NCBI RefSeq assembly: GCF_000152825.2
Contig: NC_014414.1
Span: 868,001-932,000, forward strand
DNA from: Parvularcula bermudensis HTCC2503
GTDB taxonomy: Bacteria; Pseudomonadota; Alphaproteobacteria; Caulobacterales; Parvularculaceae
Direction of reading: 5' to 3'
Length of the DNA: 64,000 bases
Part shown: positions 18,722 to 26,517 of the stretch, in pieces
How positions within the stretch are numbered: the stretch's first letter is position 1
Layout: each line of letters begins with the position of its first letter
Program-made: the position numbers and the translations under genes
Notes under the pieces: generated by a model
What the model saw: only the letters and a program-made list of their open reading frames with translations
Told to the model about the DNA's origin: nothing
Databases searched by the model: none

Positions 18722-19846
18722 TCAGTCGGCAGCGATATAGTCGGTTGAGCGCATTTCATGAAGGCGGCTGGCGGTGCGTTCGAATTCAAAGGCCCCATGG
18801 CCTGTGGGGTACAGCGCATCGGGCTCGGCGGCGGCCGAGCAGATCAGTTTGACCTTAGCTTCGTAGAGAGCATCGATAAGGGTCGTGAATCTCTTGGCTT
18901 CGTTGCGATCTTCGGGGCTGAGGACTGGGATGTCGTCGATGAAGAAAACCGTAAAGCTCGCGGCGAGTTCGAGATAGTCTTTCGGTCCAAATTGATCACT
19001 GCACCAATGATCGAACGATCCTCTCGCCACCCCATTGCCTGCCATGGGGATGGTCAAGACCCGCTGGCCGGATTGCATCGTTCGGCGGTTTGCGGGGGCG
19101 CCCCCGGTCACCTCGGCAAAGGCCTCGTCCATCGCCTTGGTGGCTGCAGGGCCGAGGGGGGTGAAGTAAACCCCCGCCCCCGCCAGTCGTCCGAGCCGAT
19201 AGTCTCGTTCGGCATCGACCTGTAAGACCTCCATATAGGATTGAAACGTGTCGATCGCGGGGAGGAAGAGATCGCGATTGAGGCCATCTTTATAAAGATC
19301 GGTTGGGTGGCGGTTCGAGGTCATGACGGTCACCCCCCCCGCCTCGTACAAATAGGTGAAGAGCCGACCGATGAGCATCGCGTCCGTGATGTCGGTAACC
19401 TGGACTTCGTCCAGACAGATAAGAAAGGCTTCGGAAAAAAGCCTGTGCGCGGCGTGGGGGATGGGGTCGTCGAGGGGCGCCTTCGGCTTTCGCGCAGGAT
19501 GCGCCCGACGCTGTTTGTCATTGAGGCCGCGCCATTCGGCGATGAATTTGTGCGTGTCTTGCATCAACTCTTGGAAATGGCGGCGAATTTTGCCTTCCGT
19601 CGCCACATTCTCGAAAAACAGGTCCATCAACAGGCTTTTTCCGGCGCCCACTCCCCCCCATAGATAAAGACCTGTTGGGGCCGTCGCGGGGCGTCGTTTC
19701 AAGAGGCGGCGACGGCCATAGGGGTTGTAGCGTTCCAATCGGCGCGCCAAAGCATTGAGGGCCGATGCCGCGGCCTCTTGCGCGGGATCATGCGCGAGTT
19801 GCCCGCTGTCAATCCGGGCCCGATACGCGTCGAGTGGGGTGGTCAT
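18722..19846 (-). CDS. zapE: Cell division ATPase ZapE (AFG1-like)
   Basis: 374-residue AFG1/ZapE-type P-loop ATPase, linked in E. coli to Z-ring stability and to membrane protein turnover in mitochondria. The Walker A motif is GGVGAGKSLLMD, the Walker B segment is LICLDEVQVTD, and the arginine-finger region includes MTSNRHPTDLY. The C-terminal part contains FFIDDIPVLSPEDRNEAKRF and LICSAAAEPDALY, both typical of the family. ATG 19846 gives the normal start MTTPLDAYRARI; the longer frame adds 21 atypical residues. Convergent with putA, divergent from the dehydratase gene. Confidence 0.93.
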   Translation of the reverse strand: MTTPLDAYRARIDSGQLAHDPAQEAAASALNALARRLERYNPYGRRRLLKRRPATAPTGLYLWGGVGAGKSLLMDLFFENVATEGKIRRHFQELMQDTHKFIAEWRGLNDKQRRAHPARKPKAPLDDPIPHAAHRLFSEAFLICLDEVQVTDITDAMLIGRLFTYLYEAGGVTVMTSNRHPTDLYKDGLNRDLFLPAIDTFQSYMEVLQVDAERDYRLGRLAGAGVYFTPLGPAATKAMDEAFAEVTGGAPANRRTMQSGQRVLTIPMAGNGVARGSFDHWCSDQFGPKDYLELAASFTVFFIDDIPVLSPEDRNEAKRFTTLIDALYEAKVKLICSAAAEPDALYPTGHGAFEFERTASRLHEMRSTDYIAAD

Positions 19847-19887
19847 AGGGCGCCTCGTCACTCTCGCCGCTATAGAGGAGTTGCTTG

Positions 19888-20874
19888 GTGAAGGAACTGC
19901 CAACGACACCCGTGCCGCTTGACGCGCTCCGTCATGCGTCGGAGCGGCTTGCCCCCTATATCGTCAGGACCCCATTGCTTCGGTCGCCACGCCTCGACGC
20001 TGTGATGGGCGGTCTTGCTTTTCTCAAAGCGGAGAACACCCAACTCACCGGCTCGTTCAAATTTCGCGGGGCTCTCTCTCACCTTCTCGCGCATACCCCA
20101 GCGGAAAGGGCGAAGGGGGTGGTGGCGTTTTCCTCCGGCAATCACGCGCAAGGGGTCGCGCTGGCGGCGAAGGTTTTGGACCTTCCCGCGACTATCGTCA
20201 TGCCGGACGATGCACCGGCGGTAAAACGTCAGCGTACGGAGGCGCTGGGGGCGCAGATCGTTCCCTATTCTCGCCTGACCGAGGATCGTGAGGCCATCGC
20301 GCAGGATTTGGCGCAAAAGACGGGTGCCCTTCTCGTCCCGCCCTTTGAGCATGAGTGGGTGATCGCCGGGCAGGGGACGGCAGGGCTTGAGATTGTCGAA
20401 GACCTCCGCCGCTACGGCCATGTCCCCGATATCCTTTATTGCTGCTGTTCGGGGGGAGGGTTGAGCGCTGGGATCGGCTTGGCGGTCAAGGGCGCGTTTC
20501 CCGATTGCCGTATCGTGACGGTGGAGCCCGAGGGCTATGACGATATGAAAAAGTCCCTTGAGACGGGGGCGCGGGTCCACATTCATCCCCAAGCGCCATC
20601 GATCTGCGATGCGCTTCTGGTGCCGACACCGGGCGTTCTGCCTTTTCGGGTCCTTCGTGATCTTGGCGCTGTCGGGGTTACGGTCAGCGATAGGGAGGTA
20701 CGCGCCGCCATGCGCTTTGCCGCCGATGAGCTGGGCCAGATCCTCGAGCCCGGGGGCGCTGTGGCTCTTGCCGCGCTCCTCTCCGGCGGGGCCGAGAGGC
20801 GAGGGCGGCGGGCGGTGGCCATTTTGTCCGGCGGGAATATCGACCCCGCCTTACGCCACGACATACTCGGCTAG
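19888..20874 (+). CDS. Threonine/serine dehydratase (PLP fold type II)
   Basis: 328-residue PLP enzyme that deaminates threonine or serine to a 2-oxo acid. The Schiff-base lysine is in TGSFKFRGA (about residue 52), the phosphate loop corresponds to the CCSGGGLSAGI segment, and the substrate loop to SSGNHAQGVALAA. There is no C-terminal ACT domain, so it resembles the catabolic or short biosynthetic type, without isoleucine feedback. GTG 19888 has GAGGAG 7 bases upstream; TTG 19885 is the alternative. A specific hydroxyaspartate or serine racemase role cannot be excluded. Confidence 0.85.
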   Translation: MKELPTTPVPLDALRHASERLAPYIVRTPLLRSPRLDAVMGGLAFLKAENTQLTGSFKFRGALSHLLAHTPAERAKGVVAFSSGNHAQGVALAAKVLDLPATIVMPDDAPAVKRQRTEALGAQIVPYSRLTEDREAIAQDLAQKTGALLVPPFEHEWVIAGQGTAGLEIVEDLRRYGHVPDILYCCCSGGGLSAGIGLAVKGAFPDCRIVTVEPEGYDDMKKSLETGARVHIHPQAPSICDALLVPTPGVLPFRVLRDLGAVGVTVSDREVRAAMRFAADELGQILEPGGAVALAALLSGGAERRGRRAVAILSGGNIDPALRHDILG

Positions 20875-20980
20875 CGCCGTTTCGGGTCAGGCCTCATCCT
20901 GAAACGTCTTTAGATGTTTGCTCTTTCGAAGTTCCTTACGCGAACCGGTTCCCGCTTCACTTGACCATGCGCTGAGCGGT

Positions 20981-21658
20981 TCATTGATCGACGATCGGCG
21001 GTCCCTTCGGCGCGAGGGCGGTATGCATCAAGAAAGCGGCGGCCGTCCCAAGCCCCTGACCAAGAATAAAGAAGGGAGCCGAGCCGGGGGCAATGCCGGC
21101 AAAGGTGTCGGACCACACCCGGGCGATAGTGACCGCGGGGTTGGCGAAACTGGTGGAAGAGGTGAACCAATAGCCCGCCGTGATGATCAGTCCCACGGCG
21201 TAGGGCACCGCGTCAGGCCGATGGCGGACAAGCTGTAGAATGGTCAGAACGAGCGCGAAGGTCGCCACAGCCTCACCGGAGATTTGCCCAATACCGTCCC
21301 GGCCTTTGATCGAGACCTGCATGATCGGCAGGTCGAACATCAAATGGGCGATCCATACCCCAATCAGCGCGCCGACGATCTGCACAACAACATAGGCAAG
21401 GGCAAGGCGAGTGGAGATATCCCCCTTCGCCCAAAAGGCGGCGGTGACGGCGGGATTGAAATGGGCCCCCGAGATCACCCCGAACATCATGATAAGGACG
21501 ACAAGACCGGCCCCTGTCGAAAGCGTATTCCCCAAGAGCGCCACCCCATCATCGGGGGAGAGGCGATCTCCCATCACGCCTGACCCGATCACGATGGCCA
21601 ATAGAAGCGCCGTTCCGACCGCTTCCGCCCCCAATTTTTGCGCCCAGCTGAATTCCAT
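20981..21658 (-). CDS. MIP family aquaglyceroporin (AqpS-like)
   Basis: 225-residue six-helix MIP channel in the inner membrane. Two NPA boxes are present, in GAHFNPAVTAAFW and in FANPAVTIARVW; the latter supplies the arginine of the selectivity filter. It lies just downstream of an ArsR-type repressor on the same strand with an 87 bp gap. In Sinorhizobium an AqpS channel paired with ArsR exports arsenite formed inside the cell, replacing ArsB. The same role is a reasonable inference here; plain water or polyol transport is the alternative. Confidence 0.85.
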   Translation of the reverse strand: MEFSWAQKLGAEAVGTALLLAIVIGSGVMGDRLSPDDGVALLGNTLSTGAGLVVLIMMFGVISGAHFNPAVTAAFWAKGDISTRLALAYVVVQIVGALIGVWIAHLMFDLPIMQVSIKGRDGIGQISGEAVATFALVLTILQLVRHRPDAVPYAVGLIITAGYWFTSSTSFANPAVTIARVWSDTFAGIAPGSAPFFILGQGLGTAAAFLMHTALAPKGPPIVDQ

Positions 21659-21745
21659 GCCGGCCGCCGTAGCGATCAGCCAGGGGGGAGGCCAGATATT
21701 TCGTCAATGGCCGTTGATCTTTTGGGACGGGCTGGCGGCCCCCCA

Positions 21746-22090
21746 CTAACCGATAGCACGGGCGTCCGCTCCAGACCGTTCCGGCCCTTTATGGACGATC
21801 ATCGGTTTTTGCTGGAAACAATTCTCGGCAAAGAAATCGAGCAATTGCTGCAGGCCCTCATGATCGGGACGATAGATCATTTGTCGCCCGTTTCGCTGAG
21901 AAGAAATCAATCCCGCCGCCACCAACTCTTTCAAATGGAAGGAAAGTGTCGAAGGAGGGACATTAGCTTCTTTGGCAATAGCTCCAGCTACCACGCCTTC
22001 TTCTCCGGACTGGATAAGAAAACGGATAACATTGAAACGAGTCTCCTGAGCCAATGCTGCGAAACAGCAGGTGGCGCGCGGTAGGTCCAT
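21746..22090 (-). CDS. ArsR/SmtB family repressor
   Basis: 114-residue winged-helix repressor. The helix-turn-helix lies around residues 40-65 (ANVPPSTLSFHLKELVAAGL) and the wing is ISSQRNGRQMIYR. Cysteines are at positions 8 and 9 (RATCCFAAL) and 91 (FFAENC). An adjacent N-terminal cysteine pair is used for arsenite sensing in some actinobacterial ArsR proteins, whereas E. coli ArsR uses a CVC motif in the DNA-binding helix, absent here. Followed by the MIP channel gene, with which it probably forms an operon. Confidence 0.9.
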   Translation of the reverse strand: MDLPRATCCFAALAQETRFNVIRFLIQSGEEGVVAGAIAKEANVPPSTLSFHLKELVAAGLISSQRNGRQMIYRPDHEGLQQLLDFFAENCFQQKPMIVHKGPERSGADARAIG

Positions 22091-22174
22091 TATTCAATCT
22101 TTATCAAACTTTGCGCCTCCGAACAATGAAGACGACCTCTCTCTACCCTCGCCAGTTACAATGAGCAGGTTGTA

Positions 22175-22188
22175 TAATCTAGAGATTA
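22175..22188. promoter_or_regulatory. Palindrome upstream of the ArsR gene
   Basis: TAATCT-AG-AGATTA is a perfect inverted repeat in an AT-rich 100 bp stretch between the release-factor-like gene and arsR, about 85 bp upstream of the arsR start. It could be the operator of ArsR or part of a divergent control element. The position is somewhat far for an autoregulatory site. Confidence 0.35.
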
Positions 22189-22192
22189 ATGC

Positions 22193-23317
22193 CTATTCGG
22201 CGACATTTTTTTCCCAACGCATTGCTGCAAAGGCCGGTGCTTTAGAGGAATCGGTCGCTGACGCAGGTCGCCAGACCAGGCCGGCGCCATGTGATAAGGC
22301 CATAAGCGTCAATGTGTTAAGGCGGAGGAGGTCCGAATGGGACGCCGCAATATCGACAAGATCGACATGCTCGCTCTCCCCTGAGCTACGACTTTCGAGC
22401 AGGCTCACACTATCCTTAAGGTAGAAACGCTCAACCCGCCCGGTCTCTACCGCTTGGGCGATGACCGCCTCATCGTCGGTTCCTTCAGGAAGATCGATTG
22501 CGGGAAGGACGTGCTCTGACAGTCTCGTGGCAATGCCTTCGGCCGTTTGCGCATCGCCCGCCCCCTCAAGGCTGTTGAGCTCGAAATCCGTGCTCGGAAA
22601 TTGCTCGATGAACCGTCCCACTGTCTTGGGATCGCCCATGACAAGGAGGTGATCGGTCTGGGGAGGAAGCGCGGCCAGCACCGCTTTTGCTGTTGCCAGA
22701 TAGAACTGATCATCCGTCTTTTCCCGCTCAAGGCCGACGCCGGATCCGAGGGCATGAAAGACCGACGCGGCGGTGGCGCTCGGCGCCCCGCCCCTGCGAC
22801 CGGCGTGAAAGAACACGTCATCCTGGACATGGCGCCGCTGTTCGATGTCGTCGTAGGAGGGGCCGTCAAGACGATCGCTGAGATCGACCGCTTCTCCGTT
22901 GGCATAAAAGAAGAGCTTCGGCGCATCCTTATTGAGCGCAAGCACCCATTCACTGGACCGCCGGGCCGTATCGGCCAGGACCGGCAAGAGAAAAGGATGC
23001 TCTCCACGATACATCGCCGCGCGTGGCCGTCGATTGAGCTGAAGACTGCGCATCCCCTCAGGTCCCACAAAAAGCGCGATACCCTGCCCGGCGAAATCCT
23101 TGAGACTGAGTTGAGCAATAAAATCCGCGGCGCGGTCCTCAAGCTGACCCCGGCCACGCAGGGTCTGCTCATAGGTTTTGGCCAGAATTCGCCATTTCTC
23201 GCCGAAGGTCGCGACCGACGGACAGGGGATGAGGAGGGAGAGGATCGGCGAGCCGATCGCCTCTAGCTCGTGGCGAATGACATCATGGGTGGAAGCGGTG
23301 GATTCATAGCGTTGCAT
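22193..23317 (-). CDS. Bacterial archaeo-eukaryotic release factor (baeRF)-like protein
   Basis: 374-residue cytoplasmic protein that I recognise as resembling the bacterial eRF1/Pelota-like (baeRF) families. The N-terminal part has SPILSLLIPCPS followed by a helix with regular basic residues, then GIALFVGPEGMRSLQL. The middle contains FLLPVLADTARRSSEWVL and the C-terminal L7Ae-like part has AKAVLAALPPQTDHLLVMG and GAGLVWRP. It does not show a GGQ peptide-hydrolysis motif. The family is proposed to act on the ribosome, but its function is not established. It starts 39 bp after sdhB and may be co-transcribed. Homology is by pattern, not by search. Confidence 0.6.
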   Translation of the reverse strand: MQRYESTASTHDVIRHELEAIGSPILSLLIPCPSVATFGEKWRILAKTYEQTLRGRGQLEDRAADFIAQLSLKDFAGQGIALFVGPEGMRSLQLNRRPRAAMYRGEHPFLLPVLADTARRSSEWVLALNKDAPKLFFYANGEAVDLSDRLDGPSYDDIEQRRHVQDDVFFHAGRRGGAPSATAASVFHALGSGVGLEREKTDDQFYLATAKAVLAALPPQTDHLLVMGDPKTVGRFIEQFPSTDFELNSLEGAGDAQTAEGIATRLSEHVLPAIDLPEGTDDEAVIAQAVETGRVERFYLKDSVSLLESRSSGESEHVDLVDIAASHSDLLRLNTLTLMALSHGAGLVWRPASATDSSKAPAFAAMRWEKNVAE

Positions 23318-23356
23318 ACCAACTCAACGCGACCACCCCATTGCCTGTTCCGCCGC

Positions 23357-24154
23357 CTATCCGCGGTCGATTTGCATACGTTTGATTTCGTTGATGGCCT
23401 CTGCCGGATTGAGATTTTTCGGGCAGACATTCACGCAATTCATGATCGTATGGCAGCGATAGAGCTTGAACGTATCATCGAGGGCCGCCAGACGCTCGGC
23501 CGTCTTGTCGTCGCGGCTATCCTTGATCCACCGATGCGCCTGAAGCAGCGCGGCGGGCCCGAGATATTCGTGCTCGCCATCCTTATTGCCGTTCCACCAA
23601 TAGGAGGGGCAGGAGGTCGAGCAGCAGGCGCAGAGAATGCACTCATAAAGCCCGTCGAGTTGCTCGCGATCCTCCTGTGACTGAAGGTGCTCTTTCTCCG
23701 GCTCGTTATTGGACTGAAGATAGGGCTGCACCTCGGCGTGCTGCTCGTAGAACTTTGAGAGGTCGGTCACGAGGTCCTTCACCACCGGCTGGTGGGGCAG
23801 GGGGTGGATCGTGATGTCGCCGCTGCCCAGTTCATCGAGGCCGGTAATGCAGGCAAGGCCGTTCTTGCCATTGATATTGAACGCACAAGAGCCGCAAACC
23901 CCTTCGCGGCACGAGCGGCGGAACGACAATGTCGGATCCAATTGATCTTTGATCTTGATGAGGAGATCGAGAACCATCGAGATCCCGGCCACATCGAGGA
24001 TGTAGGTGTCGAGACGCGGATTTTCGTCCTTATCAGGGTCGAAACGATAGACTTTGACGGTCCGCATTTGGGCGTCACTGCCCGACGGCTCTCCCTTAAA
24101 AGTTTTCCCGCGGCTGTTGACCTTGGAATTCCGGGGCAATGTCAGTTCGACCAT
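23357..24154 (-). CDS. sdhB: Succinate dehydrogenase iron-sulfur subunit
   Basis: 265-residue SdhB that passes electrons from the flavoprotein to quinone in respiratory complex II. The [2Fe-2S] ligands are in [16 protein letters not shown] with the final cysteine in GLACIT. The [4Fe-4S] and [3Fe-4S] ligands are in [16 protein letters not shown] and [17 protein letters not shown]. Unusually, it is separated from sdhCDA by phoX on the opposite strand, so it must use its own promoter in the 24155-24447 region. The baeRF-like gene follows. Confidence 0.97.
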   Translation of the reverse strand: MVELTLPRNSKVNSRGKTFKGEPSGSDAQMRTVKVYRFDPDKDENPRLDTYILDVAGISMVLDLLIKIKDQLDPTLSFRRSCREGVCGSCAFNINGKNGLACITGLDELGSGDITIHPLPHQPVVKDLVTDLSKFYEQHAEVQPYLQSNNEPEKEHLQSQEDREQLDGLYECILCACCSTSCPSYWWNGNKDGEHEYLGPAALLQAHRWIKDSRDDKTAERLAALDDTFKLYRCHTIMNCVNVCPKNLNPAEAINEIKRMQIDRG

Positions 24155-24251
24155 AGCGTCACAATCCTTTCGCTTTCCAGATACCTATCTCCCCCAATGT
24201 TGCAAAGCGGCAAATCGTGACAGCCCGGTCCAAAACGGTGCCCCACTCAGG

Positions 24252-24271
24252 ATTGATAATCATTCGCAAAT
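24252..24271. promoter_or_regulatory. Candidate Fur/iron box between sdhB and phoX
   Basis: The sequence ATTGATAATCATTCGCAAAT contains GATAATCATT, identical to ten bases of the classical Fur consensus, with a weaker second half. It lies about 100 bp upstream of sdhB and about 180 bp upstream of phoX. SdhB has three Fe-S clusters and PhoX is an iron enzyme, so iron control of either is plausible. A fur-family gene is in this window (38675-39103). Confidence 0.4.
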
Positions 24272-24401
24272 AAAGAGAGGGGGTGGGAGACCGTTCTGCC
24301 CCTCCCTTTTGTTTGCCAAGAGCAGGGATCGGGACCAGTTCCCTCCCGCCCGCTGCCAGTTTGTCCTGAAAAGGCACAATCGTCATTTGTTTGTGAACTC
24401 A

Positions 24402-24419
24402 CTGTCACATTTCTGCCGT
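24402..24419 (+). promoter_or_regulatory. Putative PHO box upstream of phoX
   Basis: CTGTCAC-ATTT-CTGCCGT fits the two 7-base direct repeats with 4-base spacer bound by PhoB. Weaker repeats spaced by 11 bases occur upstream (TTGTGAA at 24391 and TCGTCAT at 24380). The site ends 28 bp before the phoX start and 247 bp or more from sdhB, so it points to phoX. Confidence 0.6.
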
Positions 24420-24447
24420 ACCCGGCTTTTGTCTTGATGAGGAGGAC

Positions 24448-26346
24448 ATGATGACACGGATCAATGATGAGAGCCCAATCGCAGATCTTCACGATGAAAC
24501 GTCGGAAGATCGGTCGAGCAATCTTTCCGGTAACCGCCCGTTTGCTGAAATTGTGAAATCGGCCCTTTCCCGCCGTACCGTGTTGCAAGGATCCGTTGCC
24601 GGCGCGGCCGCAGGCTTCTTGGCCCCGCGTGCAGCTCTCGCTGACCCCGCCGAAGAGACCGGCCCCCTGCGCCGCGGACGCCTGGTTCGCTTTAAGGGCG
24701 TAAGCGTCGAGCAAGCTACCGTCGACCAGACGCTGCCGACCATCTCCGATGACTATACCTATCAGGCCTTTATTCCCTGGGGGACACCGATCGAGCCGGG
24801 GGCGACCCGTCCTTATAATGGTGAGCCTGATCGTCGTCCGACCCCTGAGGAAGCCTCCAAGCAGGTCGGCCTCGGCCATGACGGGATGTGGTTCTTCCCC
24901 GAGGCGCCGGAGTTTCTCGATGGCCCCCAACGCTACGCCCTTGGGTCCAACCGTCGGGGCATGTTGTGCGTCAATCATGAATACGGCACCAATCCGCATG
25001 CTCTGGGTAAGTCGTTCCCTGAGAGCCTGACGGATGTGCGCCTGTCCCAAAACATTCACGGTGTCTCCGTTCTCGCCATCGAGAAGAGCTTCCGGGGGTG
25101 GGATGTTGTGGCGAGCCCGAACAGCCGCCGGATTACCGTCAATTCGCGCGTCGCCTTTTCCGGCCCGGCGGCAGACTCCCCGCTGTTGCAAAACCCGGCC
25201 GGCAACGTGCCCCTCGGCACCGTCAACAATTGCGGATCGGGCTACACGCCCTGGGGCACCTATCTGACCTGCGAAGAGAACTTTAACGGCTATTTCGGGG
25301 CCAACGGCGCGTTCGACCCGTCGGCGCGTCAAGCGCGTTATGGTCTTAGCGCCAATGGCTTCGGCTATGGTTGGCACGTTTTCGACAAGCGCTTCGATCT
25401 GACCGATCCCGCCTATGTGAACGAAAACAATCGTTTCGGCTGGATCGTCGAGATCAACCCGTTCGATGGCACGGAGCTGCCCACCAAGCGGACAGCCCTT
25501 GGCCGCTTCAAGCACGAAGCGATCGCCATCGCCGAAACCCCCGACGGTCGGGTCGCCGCCTATATGGGTGACGATCAGTCCAACGATTACTGCTACAAGT
25601 TCCTGTCGGCTCTGCCATGGCGGGAGGCGATCGCCCAAGGCGTCAGCCCCCTTGATGAAGGCACGCTCTACGTGGCGCGCTTCAACGATGATGGGACCGG
25701 CGACTGGCTTCCCCTCACCATCGACAACCCGCTTCTGGCGGCGGAATTCGCCGATCAGGCCGAAATCCTGATCTTCGCGCGGGCGGCGGCCGACATTCTC
25801 GGGGCCACCCCGATGGCGCGCCCGGAATGGACGACGATCGCCAAGGACGGGTCGACCTATTGGACGATGACCGATGGCGACGGCGTCTTTGAAGGCGGCG
25901 GTGCCGGCTACATCCTGAACACCGTCGACGCCAATGGCAGCGCCGGGGATAGCTTCATCTGGACGATCTTCTATCTTTGCTCGGACAGCGCGGGCGATCC
26001 CGATCTGGCGTTCGACGACTGCGACGCCGCCTATGCCGACCCCGATGGGCGTCTCTTCATCGGCACGGATGGCGGACAGCTTTACGGCCTTCAGGATCAG
26101 GTCGTCGTCTTCGATACGACAGCGGAAGATCCGCAGCCCGTGCGGCTCCTCGTCGGGGTGACGAGCGATGAGATCACGGGGTGGACCCACACGCCCGATC
26201 AACGGACGGCCTTCACCAACATTCAGCACCCGGGGAACGGTAATCCGGCGCTGACCAACTTCCCGCTGCCCTATGACGGTGTGACCATCCCTCGCGATGC
26301 CACGCTGATCATCGAGAAAAAAGGGCCGGGCAAAGTCGGGTCCTAA
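24448..26346 (+). CDS. phoX: PhoX family alkaline phosphatase (Tat-exported)
   Basis: 632-residue periplasmic phosphatase of the PhoX/DUF839 family, a Ca- and Fe-dependent enzyme releasing phosphate from organic esters. The N-terminus has a twin-arginine motif in LSRRTVLQGS (about residues 41-50) followed by a hydrophobic AAAGFLAPRAALA segment. Typical motifs are LCVNHEYGTNP, NNCGSGYTPWGTYLTCEEN, RFKHEAIAIAE and YMGDDQSNDYCYKF. Start ATG 24448 has GAGGAGG upstream. The 5' region carries a PHO-box-like element. The gene sits between sdhA and sdhB in opposite orientation. An intrinsic terminator follows. Confidence 0.95.
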   Translation: MMTRINDESPIADLHDETSEDRSSNLSGNRPFAEIVKSALSRRTVLQGSVAGAAAGFLAPRAALADPAEETGPLRRGRLVRFKGVSVEQATVDQTLPTISDDYTYQAFIPWGTPIEPGATRPYNGEPDRRPTPEEASKQVGLGHDGMWFFPEAPEFLDGPQRYALGSNRRGMLCVNHEYGTNPHALGKSFPESLTDVRLSQNIHGVSVLAIEKSFRGWDVVASPNSRRITVNSRVAFSGPAADSPLLQNPAGNVPLGTVNNCGSGYTPWGTYLTCEENFNGYFGANGAFDPSARQARYGLSANGFGYGWHVFDKRFDLTDPAYVNENNRFGWIVEINPFDGTELPTKRTALGRFKHEAIAIAETPDGRVAAYMGDDQSNDYCYKFLSALPWREAIAQGVSPLDEGTLYVARFNDDGTGDWLPLTIDNPLLAAEFADQAEILIFARAAADILGATPMARPEWTTIAKDGSTYWTMTDGDGVFEGGGAGYILNTVDANGSAGDSFIWTIFYLCSDSAGDPDLAFDDCDAAYADPDGRLFIGTDGGQLYGLQDQVVVFDTTAEDPQPVRLLVGVTSDEITGWTHTPDQRTAFTNIQHPGNGNPALTNFPLPYDGVTIPRDATLIIEKKGPGKVGS

Positions 26347-26385
26347 GCGGCGGCGATTATCGCTCGACGACCTTTCTCAACGCGA

Positions 26386-26416
26386 AGGCCGCCCCTCATC
26401 GGGGCGGCCTTTTTTT
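26386..26416 (+). terminator. Intrinsic terminator of phoX
   Basis: The stem AGGCCGCCCC pairs perfectly with GGGGCGGCCT around a TCATC loop and is followed by a run of T. It lies 40 bp after the phoX stop. Confidence 0.9.
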
Positions 26417-26458
26417 GTGGCGCTGCTGTTCGACCTCATCTCTTCCCAGGTACAAGGC

Positions 26459-26488
26459 CAAAAAAAAGGCAGCCCTCAGGGCTGCCTT
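26459..26488 (-). terminator. Intrinsic terminator of the sdhCDA transcript
   Basis: Read on the minus strand, AAGGCAGCCCT and AGGGCTGCCTT form a perfect stem followed by TTTTTTTT. It lies just after the sdhA stop and faces the phoX terminator. It shows that the sdhCDA message ends before phoX and does not continue into sdhB. Confidence 0.9.
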
Positions 26489-26517
26489 TCTGGGTGAGAT
26501 AAAGATCGGATAGGCGG

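Noticed and set aside
24247-26229. 660-residue open frame antiparallel to phoX
   Set aside because: It mirrors the high-GC phoX gene; its product has no recognisable domain, and phoX has a Tat signal and family motifs.
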